A stretch of 64,000 nucleotides of DNA from Rhizodiscina lignyota (GCA_010015805.1 ML978125.1:2108001-2172000); one strand, 5' to 3'; shown: positions 46,370-58,190, counted from the first letter of the stretch. Notes: a model not told the origin generated them from the sequence alone. Made by a program: numbers and translations.

Positions 46370-47431
46370 ATGTCATCGTCGTTTAGCACTGCCTCGAACG
46401 TCGCGTTCCTTCCACTTGGCGCCATTCTCCAAGAGTTCAAGATTGGTGGCCGCAACATCGTGCAGAACTTCCCCACAGCTGAGCTCTATGCCAAGTACAA
46501 CAACCCTTTTTTCGGTGAGACTATCGGACGCGTGGCGAATCGCATCTCAGGAGCCAAAATCGACAGGCTGAACGGTCAATCGTATGCCCTAGTCCAGAAC
46601 AACGGACCAAATTCTCTCCATGGCGGCGAGCTGGGGTTTGGGAAGCGGGAATTCGACGGTCCGACGCCATTGCTGAGAAATGGCAAGGAATCGGTTTTGT
46701 TCAAGTATCTCAGCCCTGATGGAGACCAAGGCTATCCTGGAGCCTTGGAGTTGAGAGTGTGGTACACGGCGAGCATGGAAGGGGAGAAGACTGTGCTCGA
46801 GATGGAGTATGAGGCGGAGCTGGTGGGAGACGACAATGTCAACGAAACTGTCGTTGGCATCACAAATCACAGGTAGGTGTGACTGGCTTGTGTTGTGGAG
46901 CTTAATTAACGATTTGACAGCTATTTCAACTTAGCGAATACGCCGACCATTGCTGGAACAGTTTTCAAGCTCGCCACCAACCTGTATCAAGAAGTCGATT
47001 CAACTGGTATTCCAACCGGACCAATTAAGCCTTTCCCGGGGATTAAAGAGAACACTGAGTATGTGATTGGTGAGACGGAGCCTGACATCGATGACTGTTT
47101 CATCCTGAATACGGATCCGTCGTCCATTCCAGTAGACACTCGCTCGCTCCCACTCCAAACTCTCGCGTCATTCAAGGAGAGTCAGGATGGAGGCGTCCAT
47201 CTGGAAGTGCTCAGTACAGAGCCTGCTTTCCAATTCTACCTTGGCAAGTTCATCAATGTGCCAGCAGTTCCAGAGGCAGGATTACCGGCCAGGGGACCGA
47301 GAAGTGGATTCTGCGTCGAGCCAAGCAGATATGTGAACGCTGTGAACATTGATGAATACCGACCAATGGTGGCATTGAAGAGAGGAGAGAAATGGGGAAG
47401 CAAGATTGTATACAAAGGCTGGGTAGCTTGA
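46370..47431 (+). CDS. Aldose 1-epimerase (galactose mutarotase)
   Basis: GalM-type mutarotase that interconverts alpha and beta hexose anomers in the cytosol, feeding the Leloir pathway. Exons 46370-46872 and 46921-47431 give 337 residues. Family motifs are FFGETIGRVANRISGAKI, NGPNSLHGG (His84, acid or base candidate), ITNHSYFNL (His167) split exactly by the intron, DDCFIL, and FCVEPSRYVNA, whose Glu is the expected catalytic base. The length matches single-domain GalM. There is no signal peptide. The start is MSSSFSTASN; upstream in-frame codons lack ATG. No other galactose gene lies nearby, so it stands alone here. Confidence 0.94.
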
Positions 47432-50400
47432 TTGCTGGTCGCCATCGGATTGCTTCTAGTCCATTGGACAACATTGAGTGTGACCAAATAGGAAGTCGAA
47501 CAAGGGTAATATAAAAGACCACTGCTCTTCCACTCGTGTGAGAGCATGTCTGAAACCTTCATTTAACGTCGTCTAGATAGCATCTATTGATAATGGATAG
47601 CTTCCACGCACATCATCTATATTGACTAAAGAGAATATGCTACCAGAGGGACCGATATTCGTAGCCCTGGCTCAACTTCCTCTGGCACTCTCGAGCCAAC
47701 TTCACTTGCATCGTGTGCTTCACCGCAAAAATGTTCAAATGACTATGGTCTTCTAATGCCGTCCCCCGACATGAGGGAATTCAACCAGGTTTGCAGACTT
47801 CTCCTCCTTTTCCCCGGCAGTACACGTCGCTGTCTCCGCCTCCGCATTCATGCGGCTCTGACGGCATGGAAGACTTGAGGAAATTAAGGTCATGAGGATC
47901 AGCTTCATCTGCATTGTGATGAAGCTTAACGCCCGACTGTAAAGAATGAATGAAATATCTCCCTATAATGCATTCAATGAATTCAGGAGCACCCCTTTTT
48001 CATCCGCGGAGAGTGCTCGGAGCTCGCTCTGCTCGCGCTGCTCGCGCTAGAGCACTCCACCATTTGTCCGATACGGCGATGCAGCGAGAGCCTCATGCAG
48101 TTGTTTTCTCATTGCCCGAGCCGACTGGCAGATACATTAGAATGCTGTCCGTCATAACCGGATTCTGGACGCTATCACCGACATTTCGTGGATGTTAAAT
48201 TGCATAACGGAGTCACCTGGCGCAAAGCTTTGATATCACGTTAACTTCATACAGCAACTTGAGGTATTTTCCCCCAAACGCCCTGGTGCGCCAAGATAGT
48301 CGCCACATTGCTCCGTCGCGGACGAGATCCCTCCCGCACCCGACGAAGCCACAGGGGACGTATCCCAATCAGGCATACGACCCTCAGTCGGCCAGCGGAA
48401 TTCTTCATTTCCATGGAAAGGCCCCGTTACCGGGCCGCTCGTGAAGTCCGAATAGCGAACAACAAGGCGAGGATCAAGAGAGGGTTCGTCGATGTGCCGG
48501 AATCCGAGAGATTTTCGTTGGTCGAGCGGCCGCCCAAAAGGGCACTACCCTTGCAACAGCCTAATAGCTGGCGTCGTGGGATAGAGCCTTTCTGAGTGAA
48601 GGTGTCTTGGTAATTCACTTCCAAAAATCCAAGTAGGTACAGTTGTGGTACGCACTCCAGATGCACTCGATCGAGATCAAAAGAATTGATTCTGGAGGAA
48701 TTGGGGCTGCTGAATTTAACCTCTCCCTCCGGCGGAGAGTCAAAGTCATAATTTCATGTCCGTTCGGGCTTTAAAATCCAAGTGTGCGGTATGGGTTGCA
48801 CGCGTATCTCACTTGACAGCGGGAAGATCAACGCCTCACCACCACGCACGTTGTGGCTTACAAGTCGCACCCAAATCACAGCTCGGGTACAAGCGATCAA
48901 ACCTTATCCTGCAGGATGTACGATGTCGATCTGGGTTCAAGATACTCCAGTCTCCCAGTCTTCTTTTCTTTCCTTCTTCGCTGACTCTCCACCAGGGTGA
49001 GGCTCAAATCGATTGCACCAATTGTTGCACGCCAACCCTTCCACCTTAGAAACCAGCACGTAGATCACACATTCGCGATATCACCCCGTCTCACTTTTCG
49101 TGGTCCGAAATTTTGATCCTGATACGCCTGCAATGCGACCTTTGCCAATATGCAAAGTGCGCAGAATACCAAGGAAATGATCCAACGACCACTGTAACTC
49201 ACAGGACGAATACGACTGGGACACGTGTGACAATGATAGTATCGTTTGCTACACTTACTAAACTTCAATCAGCTATTCATGGCACCAACGAATACCCATA
49301 CGACAAACGAGTGCGAAGCACCACCAAAAACCATCCGCATATTAGTATTACCCGACGGAGAGTATCGATAATCGCCTTGGTCTGCTGTGAGACTCGGCAA
49401 GTTGCTGTCAGCATGCTTGTTTGTAAGAGCAGGTTTAGCTAAGGGACCGGTGTGCTTACCTCATGGCGTACAACCGTCTCGAAAGAGGCGCAAGTCAAGG
49501 ATTGCGAGAAGTGGCTCCACTATTGCAGATCTGGAGATGCAAGCTGCGGACGCTCATCTCGGTTCGTTTGGGTGCACTATCCGTTGAGCTTCATGTGATA
49601 ATATCCGGGGAAATTTTAGGATTTGAAGGGGTCGAAATTGTTGATCTTCCATCCTCTCTCCATGGACATCTGTGTCTTCATGCTGAAGCGAGTGAGATAT
49701 TGCAGTCCTTCGGCACCGAATGATGCGCTTGAGCAGCAAGGTGCCATCCCACGCAAAAAGCCATGGGGGAGGGGCTCGTTAACCGTCACCCTTCTATGCA
49801 ACCACCAACGTCCAAGCGTAGGGTAGCCTCTGAGGTGCAGCTATCTCTCAGCCATGTTGTAGGTAAATTCGTTTTCGTGTTATCGGGTAATTCAAATCTC
49901 TTCGTTTCCGAAATACTACTACTCTATTCCTGTGTCCATGAACTCGCTGGTCGCGCATCCTTCAACACCACTACCCCTCCGACTGGAGAGTTTCTGATCC
50001 CTCTAGCAACTGGAACGGACTATCCTCCACAGTTCGACCGACGTTGGAGGCGTGATGGCCACGAGGAAATGACGTCGTTTGCATCGCCCGCAGCATTTAA
50101 GCTCTGCAGAGGCGATCGGTAGTGAAGATACGAGCGTCTATTGTGGAGCCGCATCATCTTGTAGATCCTCCGTTCGCGACTGAGTCTGTAAGTCTCGGCT
50201 TCTAGCTTTCGAATGCGCTTCTCGACAGCCTACTCTACCTACGAACTATGATGCTTTGAGCGTGGAGCCGTCCCCGCTCTAATTGTCCCGCGGCAGAGCT
50301 TCCATACCAAGACATGGAGTCCTTTTCAACATGCCTTTCCCTATCCAGAGATAGCAATTATTCAAATTCCGATTGCTATTACGCTCTCGCCGAATTCAGT

Positions 50401-50609
50401 ACTTGCGACGAACAGCTAGCAGACGTTGATTTTGAGTTTGATAGCTCAGTGGCAAATGTCATGCATTACTGCACACGGACAGTACATCCAGGTCCACATA
50501 CATGAACACGTTTATTGGCTAATATCCTGCTTCCTTGCAAATTTCTGCAAGCCTTTTCCGCTACATTCCTATGCGTACCTCGACAATCTTCGTTACGCTT
50601 CATCTTCGT
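47432..50609. other. 3.2-kb intergenic region, convergent
   Basis: Lies between the stops of the epimerase and of D-serine dehydratase. Frames are short, scattered over both strands and without known motifs. It holds a small hairpin and tandem repeat (48011-48057). Hidden small or non-coding genes cannot be ruled out, but none is supported. Confidence 0.5.
48011..48057. repeat. Hairpin enclosing a 9-base tandem repeat
   Basis: An 8-base inverted repeat (GAGTGCTC at 48011-48018, GAGCACTC at 48050-48057) encloses GCTCGCTCT and two copies of GCTCGCGCT (48022-48048). No run of T follows the stem, so a Pol III or Rho-like terminator role is unlikely. Confidence 0.6.
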
Positions 50610-52183
50610 TCACCATCCCCTCCATCGAACCCAAACATCCCTCACTATGGCACTGTCTTCGCTCTCTGAATCAACAACATAGTACCATCCATAACCAGCA
50701 GCAGCTATGCAAGCGTGGTTCGGCCAGACGAGAAGCTTCTGCCCAATATTCAACGGTTCGAACTCTTCGTCCGATCTGCTGCCTCCAGAATGCTCCTTAC
50801 CGTCGCCATCGCCTGATTCCCAGGTCAGCATGCCGTGTTCCTGACTCACGCGACCAACGATCCAACCCTTGCGATTACGTGCAGGATCGTAGAATGCTTT
50901 TTCTCCGTCTCCCGGCAGCGTCCCGGATTCTCTAGATGCCCTCCACGGCGTTACAATTCCCCAGCCAGGATAGCTTTTGCACGGCTCTCTACCAAGGGCA
51001 AGGTTCCCAGCAGGTATGAGAGCCTCCGGTTTGGCGCGATCTGAATATGTGGATGCCACTTCGACAAGGATCCTCAACCCGATGTCCTTTGTAGACAATG
51101 TCGCCGGGATACTGGGCTGGGACTGCTCCGAGGGTCGGGCACCAGTCGCGACTTGCTGCAGATCGAGCAGTGGGTATACGCCGGCGTGCAGTTCAAGCTG
51201 GCAGCTCTTCTGATCTAGTTCCTCGCCCAACTGATGCCACTGCTGCATTGCAGGATCGTTGTCTGATAGGGCAAGCAGATTCTGAGCAGATGTCGCCGTT
51301 GGTGTTGCACCGACCGAAAGCAGAAGCGGTCCTTCTCCACGTGGCATGGAGGGGAACACTGCATCTGACAGACCGCGGATTTCTGCTATCAAGCCCTCAA
51401 CGCTTTCTGCAGGCGTAGAGAAGCCGTATGAGTGGCCAAGGTGAGAATAGAACCCTCTTAAGTTTAAGTCTGGCATTCCGGGCTTCCGTGATAGCATTCT
51501 GAGCATTTCGGCGAGTGATTCAGACTTAACGGACACACCAGCACGGTGGTACCCGGTGTCGATTTTGATGAAGATTCCGACATAGGCGCCTTCGAGCCCC
51601 TCTGCTTTCGCCCTTTGCACAAATTCAAGTTGAGCTGGATGATCGACTAGGACGCTGAGAGGCCCCATGAAATTGGGTCGTGAATTGTGGTGTGGTGTGC
51701 TGCACCGCATTAGTAGCCTGTTTAGTTCCGCGATACGCGGGAAAGCGGATACGCAGAAGGGGACGCCGTATAGCATGTCCACTTCACGGCCCTTGGCAAG
51801 CGACTCCAGCATTAAGGGCATTAGATTCTCTATTTCGGCGATGGTCGAAGCAATGAGTCGGAGTGGTCGAGGATCCGGAACTTGCAACTCCGTGAGCTGA
51901 AGGGTCTATACCGTGTTATAAAAGCTATGCAAGAAGGCTTCCGCAAATATAAAAAGAGCGTGATGAAATGTACCTTGTGAGTCTTGACATGGGCGCGGAA
52001 ATGACATTTGAGCTTGTCAACAGTCTTCAGCATAGCACTGCAGTTGTTTCGTGCCACAGCCACGTCCAAAATGGCAGCTGGCCCAGTGAGATCCTCTATT
52101 CTCTTACCCACGAATTGTGACTGTAGAGCTGCCTGTGAAGGCATGGGATAGAGCATTCCCGCGGGCAGAACCCCGAAAGACAT
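50610..52183 (-). CDS. DSD1: D-serine dehydratase
   Basis: PLP- and zinc-dependent fold-III enzyme (alanine-racemase-like N-terminal barrel) that deaminates D-serine to pyruvate and ammonia, detoxifying D-serine. Exons 52183-51974 and 51896-50610 (intron 51897-51973) give 498 residues. The PLP lysine motif FRAHVKTHK ends exon 1. The barrel continues with YGVPFC, IKIDTGYHRAGV, FYSHLGHSYGF, LLSVGATPTATSA and LELHAGVYPLLDLQQ. The zinc ligands are the His and Cys of WPNHACIAAAGYG, the eukaryotic D-serine dehydratase signature. The protein is longer than yeast Dsd1, with a Gly-, Ser- and Asp-rich insertion (ESGDGDGKEHSGGSRSDEEF) near the C-terminus. The frame extends upstream of 52183 only from a TTG, so the ATG giving MSFGVLPAGM is used. 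Confidence 0.94.
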
Positions 52184-52819
52184 GATGCCAGAGGAGATAT
52201 GACGGAGCAAAAACGGAGTATTATATAGATCTCCAGAATACTCTATATCATATGGGTGGTGGAGAGGAGTTTTGAAAATGGCTTGAAGATTGGAACACAA
52301 TACAAGGACCAATGATCATGAGTTGAAGTTTCAACGGAAGCGGGAGCAGACTTCCCTCGAGGATAAGAAAAGAGTTGCCCCGCAGCCTCGAATGGATGAG
52401 TGCACAATCTCTTCAATTAAGACAGATTGTATTCATTATAATTAAGTGACAGAGACGGACATTTGCTGAAGTATGTGAACTCGGATTTAAAGGTACGATT
52501 GCGTGCGGTAGAGGGTAAAATGGGTTTTCGCTGTCTCCTTCCTACCTTCATTGAGGCGTCAACTTTTTGGTCATCCCGACCTCAATTAAAAGTCCAGTCT
52601 AGATAAGGTTAAGCGCCAAGCTTTAACAGATCTTCTTTAGCAACGCCACCCGTGTTTTAGGGGCTGCAACACACTCATGATTGCTTCTTCCTTCATGAGC
52701 AGCTGACTGCTCGGCCTCCAAGAGCAGATAGCATCTTTCCCTTCGACGGTATTATACTCTATTTCCTATCACCCGGTCTTTACAATCGGCTCCAAATTTG
52801 ATAAAATCGATACTATGAC
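52184..52819. other. Shared upstream region of DSD1 and TRP channel
   Basis: 636 bases between divergent starts. At 52558-52577 a phrase, TCAACTTTTTGGTCATCCC, resembles one terminal repeat of the element family, but no partner end or duplication could be matched. No gene is seen. Confidence 0.5.
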
Positions 52820-55436
52820 ATGACGTCGACGCACTCTCGTCCCGGAGATGGAATCCACCGCACCATCAGCCAACATTTGGCTGCGGTGCGATCGCGTGAG
52901 GAGCAGGAAACGCTACTCGGAGATGAGGAAGAGGCCGACGGAGAAGGATGCATTGGATTAAATGACCAGATCTATTTCACGCCAAATCCACATTCATCCT
53001 TACCAGTGTACAAGACGATCCACAGGTATTCTCCACCGCTGCCAGGATGTATTACCAGATGCTGATAAAGCTGCAGGATACGGAGGTTGATCCTAGCGAC
53101 TATAGGTGAGTAATTCGTACGATTGTTTGTCGCTCGGAATCTCATTCCGTCCGTAGAGGATCCATATACCCTTGAGCAGTTAAGGAGCGTTCGCATGAAT
53201 GTCATGATTGTCAGGCCACTCATTGACCGACTTTACGACCAAGACGATGTTTCAATCGGTACGTATACTCCATTTTGACCAAGTTAATCCGTTCACTTTT
53301 TTCCCCTTGAACAGTCTGAATACGGACCCTCATCTCTTGCATGTCTCGAGGGTGACAAAACAGCTCGCCGCCGGGAGGCTGTAATGCCTAAAAGCGCTCG
53401 GCTCTTACCCTATAAAGTTAGCGAGACTATCTCTGGAAGCCTTGTTGTACACTTTTTGGGGTATACACAACAAGGGCGTACTATCAAAGACCTTGCACGC
53501 TTTAATGGCTGTAGAGCAAATTGAAAGCGTCGGCCGCGCGTGTGGGGAGGTATCGTTCGATTATACGCGGAGGCTATAATATAGCTTCCCAGTACCTTGA
53601 AAGTTGTGGCAAACTTGTCACCCTCGAGCATATCTTCTATGTACTGAGAAAAATCGGGTTCGTTCTAACGCGCCGATAGTGTACTGTCTCCTTGTCAACC
53701 GAGCTCAGTTCCTCCGCGACCAACATAGCCAGTCTCATCATTTGACAATCAATGGCACACGTGCAAGTCTTTGCGAACTCCTCGCTACCCGCGTGCTGCG
53801 TCGATTTGATGACGACAATCCTACACGGAAAGGCCTGCTCCTTCTCTCTAACATTCTCGTCGCTGGATTCGAACCATTCCAGAATGCCCCCGACGAAGTG
53901 CTGCAGAGCAATGATCATCTTCGGGACTGGCATTCGGCACTGAAACGTACGGGCTACGAGCGAGCATTGACGGCCCTTGAAATTGCCATAATCACCGAAA
54001 GCAAGCTTTTCCTTTCATCGTCCTCCGTGCAAAAGGTCATCGACGCAGTATATGTTGGCCGCGTCGTGTATACTCCACTTACCTTCATCGATATTATCCC
54101 CGATCACTACAAGCACCGTCCTATCTCACTCTACGATCCTCGCCGGGCGTCGCTCCTTAATCAGTACCGCATGATCGTACCGCGAACCCGGAACTTCATT
54201 GAAGTCGGACAATTTATCGCTCTTCTCGTGCTCTTCATGCTCGCTCTCGCGAACAGAGACGACAATATCTTCACAGTTTACGAGATCTGCTTTATGGTCT
54301 ACGGACTAGGGTGGTGTCTTGATGAATTTGCCTCTATTCTCGAGCATGGCTGGCATGTGCATACGCAGAACTTGTGGGCGTTTCTCGACATCACGTTCCT
54401 TGTCATCTACTTGGTCTACTTTATCATGCGTTTGCATGCTCGCGCTACCGGCGACGTCGAATTAGGGCGCCAGGCCCTCGATGTGCTAGCAATTGCTGCA
54501 CCCATCCTTCTACCGCGCCTGGCATTCAACCTCATGCCGGAAAACATCCTCTTCATCTCCCTTCGCGCGATGATGGGAGACTTCATGATTCTCACTGCCA
54601 TCGCCTTCTGGTGTTTCGCTGGGTTCTTGCTAGCCATGAATTGGCTATCTCGGTGGGGCGCAGAGCACGAAGGGTCTGATATAGACCCTCTCACTATTTC
54701 CAAATGGATGCTATGGATCTGGTTCGGGCTTGATGGAACAGGAATTACCCGTAGTGTTGATCTCCATCGCATATGGGGTCCAACAATGATGGTCCTGTTC
54801 GCGTTTCTAGGCAACACGCTCTTCCTAACCATCCTTGTGTCGATGCTTTCGAATACCTTTGCCAAAATCGTGGCAGACTCCGCCGCCGAGATACAGTTCC
54901 GACGCGCAGTTTTGACCTTCGAAGGCGTCAAAAGCGACGCCATCTTCGCTTACCGTCCACCCTTCAACCTCCTTGCCGTGGTTATTCTCCTACCACTTAA
55001 ATTCGTTCTCAGTCCACGCTGGCTCCACAAAGTCAACATCACCGCCGTCCGCATCCTCAATTTCCCCTTCCTCATTCTTCTTTGCTACTGGGAGCGGAAC
55101 ACCCTCTGGCGTTCACGTCCAAGCACCGTTCCACACGGACCATCAAAGAAAAACAAGTGGCAGTTCTGGAACTGGGGCCGCTTCAGCTTCTCCGTGCACG
55201 GTGACATCCAAGCCGTTTTCGACGCAGAGCCGCCACGGGATATGGTTGATGAGATCGAAGAGGAGGACATGTTAGACGAAGACATCTGGGCGAATGGGCT
55301 CATGGGAGAAGGCGGAGGGTTTGGGAGGAGAGCGAGTCAGTGGTCGGCGAGGGAGAGTGAGGATGGAAGCGGGGACAGGAGTTGGAGTCGCAGTATTTAC
55401 ACAAGGCGCCGTCGAAGCAGTATGGTGGGGAATTAG
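52820..55436 (+). CDS. TRP-type cation channel, Yvc1-like paralog
   Basis: Matches the fungal TRP channel family of Yvc1, the vacuolar calcium-release channel. Exons 52820-53025, 53077-53105, 53157-53258 and 53680-55436 give 697 residues. The junctions reconstruct VYKTIHR-IRRLILATI-EDPYTLEQLRS and MNVMIVRPLIDRLYDQDDVSIVYCLLVNRAQF, the conserved cytosolic N-terminal block. The membrane part (about 285-545) has at least six hydrophobic segments, including FIALLVLFMLALAN, LWAFLDITFLVIYLVYFIM, FMILTAIAFWCFAGFLLAMN and VLFAFLGNTLFLTILVSMLS. The tail is acidic, then Arg- and Ser-rich. Exon 2 is only 29 bases. Intron 3 (53259-53679) is 421 bases because it contains element E. Paralogy to the canonical YVC1 is inferred; it may be the only copy. 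Confidence 0.88.
53345..53628 (-). mobile_element. MITE-like element, copy E, inside an intron
   Basis: 284 bases, the longest and most divergent copy, inside intron 3 of the TRP channel. The ends are CTCGA then GGGTGACAAAACAGCTC on the left, and CTCGA then GGGTGACAA read inward on the right; the match beyond that is poor. The flanks CATGT (53340-53344) and CATAT (53629-53633) are an imperfect 5-base duplication. A weak match to the internal block (ACTATCTCTGGAAG) supports family membership. Confidence 0.7.
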
Positions 55437-56751
55437 TAGGCTTGGAGATCTCGGCTGCTTCTTGGATCTTCCAATGTTTTGGCTTAGGGTTGGCAAAATT
55501 TCGATTATCTACAATGTATAGCGCCCTAGGTTTGACTGAAGATTCCCATCACCGCCGAGAAAAGCCCTCTCCTTTCATTGCCTCTGTACAAAAAGTCATT
55601 AACACACTATACATACATTAGCTATGTTGGGTATACCCCAATTAGTTTCTTCGACATTCTCCCTGATCACTACGTACAGTCACTGGCCCTTCTCACTTTG
55701 GATCACACTTTGGACACATATGACTAACATCGCAAGTCACTTGCGCCTTGCTGACAATCAATTGAAATTATTATAGCGAAGAGAAACATTGACATTACGA
55801 GTAGGGCCAAAGGTAGAGACAACGTCCCCGGACTCAGCCCCGACCTCAGCCACTTGTCAGGATCTACACCTCCATATTGCGACACCAAGCTGTTCCGTTC
55901 TACCGATTCTCATCGACGATGGCACTCCTCAGCTGTGGGCCGGTTTCGCGCCACTGCATGAGAAAAATCATGTTTTTGGACCCGTGAAGTCCATTGCCAA
56001 CTGTTTGGCGCTGTCGTCGCGTTTGTCCGGGAACGGCGAACCAGCCAGGTGGACCTCCCCCATCAAGATTGTGGAAGATATTCGTCTGCGAATTCTTCGC
56101 TGCATTTATCCAATTGTTAGAGATACCATCGTGACAGCTGAGCACAAAAGCAAGCATCGTGGTAGGCGGGGAGTGAGACGATTACCGCTACCTGCCATCG
56201 ACGGGACTATTGACGGAAGGAAACGTACAGCTTTAGCGAAAGGATCGGGAGACAGAGGGTCGCTGAAGCCACTGAAAGTATTGATTCATTTATTTTCTGC
56301 GATTTAGCGAGATGGGTTCGCACGTGCGACGTTGAGATGCAGAAAATGATCGTGATATCTGTTTCCTTCCGTGTTCGACTTCTGAAAAGGGATCCCGAGA
56401 ATCCAAAGAGGTATTGAAACAGCATGAAATGAGTATCAGGGAACATATTGAGATGCAGTTCTCCGTTGATAACCCATCATGATCGGCGTCTTCCGCCTTC
56501 GCATGTCGTTTGCGCTGCTGCCTGTTCCAATGTCTCAAGCGGTTTGAATGCTCTGGCATACGTAGCAACTTCTGTTATAATACATTCCTGCTATTATCCT
56601 GACAGTTCTCCAGTTCAAGAGATACAAGTACTTCCGCCCCTTCCCTCCACCTCCATCCGCACACTTTCACACTTTCAAGAACTCATCTTGTACTTACCAA
56701 CCTCTACCACAGTGTTAGTCCAAAGGGCCCCCAAAGCACCTTTACACTAAC
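55437..56751. other. Intergenic after the TRP channel, with a channel relic
   Basis: 1.3 kb. It holds a degenerate channel fragment (55521-55710). The frame at 55789-56307 starts at TTG, shows no family motif and is not annotated. Confidence 0.5.
55521..55710 (+). pseudogene. Decayed fragment of a second TRP channel copy
   Basis: The DNA aligns by eye with the exon-4 stretch of the neighbouring channel that encodes ALEIAIITES through YTPLTFIDIIPDHYKHRPIS. In the relic the pieces lie in different frames: IPITAEKSPLLSLPL, QKVINTLYIH then a stop, and GYTPISFFDILPDHY. At least one frameshift and one stop are visible, and no start, splice sites or further exons are found. It is a partial duplicate that is no longer coding. 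Confidence 0.75.
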
Positions 56752-57443
56752 ATGATAGACAGGAAGAGCTCACGTCGACCAGCAGCTTACGCCTCTCCCA
56801 GTATGGTAGACTCCTTGCCTGCCAGCTCTACCCTCATGACTCCAGCTTCAGCGAAGAGGTACGTCTGCTGCCCAACTCCAGAACAATTAAACTGACACAA
56901 GACAGCAACAAGCTGGCCAACAAGGCGGGTTCGACTGCGAACCCATCCAATGCCAAAGACGTCACCGAGATGGCCGACAAGCTCAAGTATGAGGTCATCA
57001 ATAACCCGACGGAGAGCGGCCCTTCTACCACGGCCACTCCAGCCACCGGCTCCATCGAGGGCGGCAGCGACGAACACAACGAGGGACTCCTTCAATCTCC
57101 CTCGGCGGTCTCCAAGAATACCAAGGACGTCAAGGACGTCAAAGAGCTGGATGCGGGCCAAGGCGCGGTTCCAGACTCTGGCGAGCCTGTCGCCAATCCG
57201 GCGGCCTTCGAGTTCAACCTCGCCCTTTCTGGAGACTGGAAGGAGCTTAACCTGTTCTGCAGCGTCGAGAACGCCTCTTATCAGCAGCTCCCGAAAGCCT
57301 CTCCGGCTGTTCGCCGCAACGCTGCGAAGGCCCTGGTGCTCATCTTGAAGTACCGCAACACCTTGCTCCCGTTCGCCTTCCTCATCTTGGGCCCGGCGAG
57401 GGTCCTGTCCTTCCTCCTCTTACTCTGCTTCGCGGCCTTCTGA
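56752..57443 (+). CDS. Small protein with C-terminal hydrophobic segment, function unknown
   Basis: Exons 56752-56858 and 56906-57443 (intron 56859-56905, 47 bases, GTACGT..ACAG) give 214 residues. The first 130 are disordered, rich in Ser, Thr, Pro and Asp, with a DVKDVKELD repeat. A short helical part (FEFNLALSGDWKELNLFCSV, then SPAVRRNAAKALVLILKYRN) is followed by about 25 hydrophobic residues at the very end (TLLPFAFLILGPARVLSFLL), suggesting a tail anchor. I do not recognise the family. The in-frame intron and open frame are the support. Confidence 0.6.
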
Positions 57444-57849
57444 GTATACGGGATACATGCGGCGGCCTGCACTTTGATGGGTGGACGACCGACACGGAGG
57501 TGATCATGGGACTCGAGAGAGATATGTAAGAAAAGAACAATAGTGACACAGGAATAAAAGTTTGCTCTCGGTATCTTTTTCTGCTGGCATGGGCGCGCTG
57601 GAGGCTGTACTTACTCCAACTTTCGCTGTAGCTAGGCCGCGATTTGTGCAAGTTAGGGTTCTGATAGCAAAATTGAGCAATGAAATGCTATCAATCAACA
57701 GGGCAGTAGTTGTGATGTCGTCCCTTCACTACACAACGCAGCTTACACCCAGTACGTCGAGAGCAGTTAAGACCCGAGAGAAGGTGAGATGGATTGATGC
57801 AGTTCAATTCATAGCGTAGCAATACAATCGATGCTTCGTGATAACAACA
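57444..57849. other. Intergenic
   Basis: 406 bases between two stop codons facing each other. Nothing is seen apart from short chance frames. Confidence 0.5.
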
Positions 57850-58146
57850 CTAAGGGAATGTAAAATCAAGGTTCAGCAAATCATAGCCTTCTTGAATAGT
57901 AAGCGGTTCCTCAGGGACCACCAAGTCCCGGTTTAGCCGACGCTTTTTGGCATTGTACTTTCTCGTAGGTCGTCGGACGGCCTCTTCTGATAAGATGAAG
58001 GGTATCGCAGGCTGACGAATGGCCTTTTCTGACAAGGGTGAAGGTATCGTTTGACGAGTGGCTGTCTCCTTCAAGGGATACCGACACCGTTCCTCCGCTA
58101 GAGTCGCGTAAGCACCCAGCATACGAAGGCAGTAGCAAACAGGCAT
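57850..58146 (-). CDS. Possible small ORF with 13-14-residue repeats
   Basis: An ATG-initiated frame of 98 residues begins 44 bases after the stop of the AT-hook gene on the same strand. It contains three imperfect tandem units (LKETATRQTIPSP, LSEKAIRQPAIPFI, LSEEAVRRPTRKY; 58074-57955), perhaps a fourth before them (LAEERCRYP). A basic stretch KKRRLNRD and the tail LVVPEEPLTIQEGYDLLNLD follow. No family is recognised. It could be a real small protein, a further exon of a neighbour, or merely a minisatellite in a 3' UTR. Confidence 0.3.
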   Translation of the reverse strand: MPVCYCLRMLGAYATLAEERCRYPLKETATRQTIPSPLSEKAIRQPAIPFILSEEAVRRPTRKYNAKKRRLNRDLVVPEEPLTIQEGYDLLNLDFTFP

Positions 58147-58190
58147 GGAGCGATAAGAGTGTCTTTCATCTCTCACCACTCCGATACGAG

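Noticed and set aside
16508-47431. A metabolic or secondary-metabolite gene cluster (SGNH hydrolase, PrpF, epimerase, D-serine dehydratase, Zn(II)2Cys6 factor)
   Set aside because: The enzymes are unrelated in pathway, are separated by housekeeping genes and long gaps, and no backbone synthase or transporter is present.
48900-48965. tRNA-like T arm around a GGGTTCAAG phrase
   Set aside because: The stem pairing does not have the 5-base stem and 7-base loop of a T arm, and no other arm is present.
52558-52577. Sixth copy, or solo end, of the inverted-repeat element family
   Set aside because: TCAACTTTTTGGTCATCCC resembles one terminal repeat, but it needs several changes and I found neither the other end at 220-290 bases nor a target duplication.
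55789-56307. 172-residue frame after the TRP channel
   Set aside because: It starts at TTG, contains no recognisable motif and does not continue the channel homology seen in the nearby relic.
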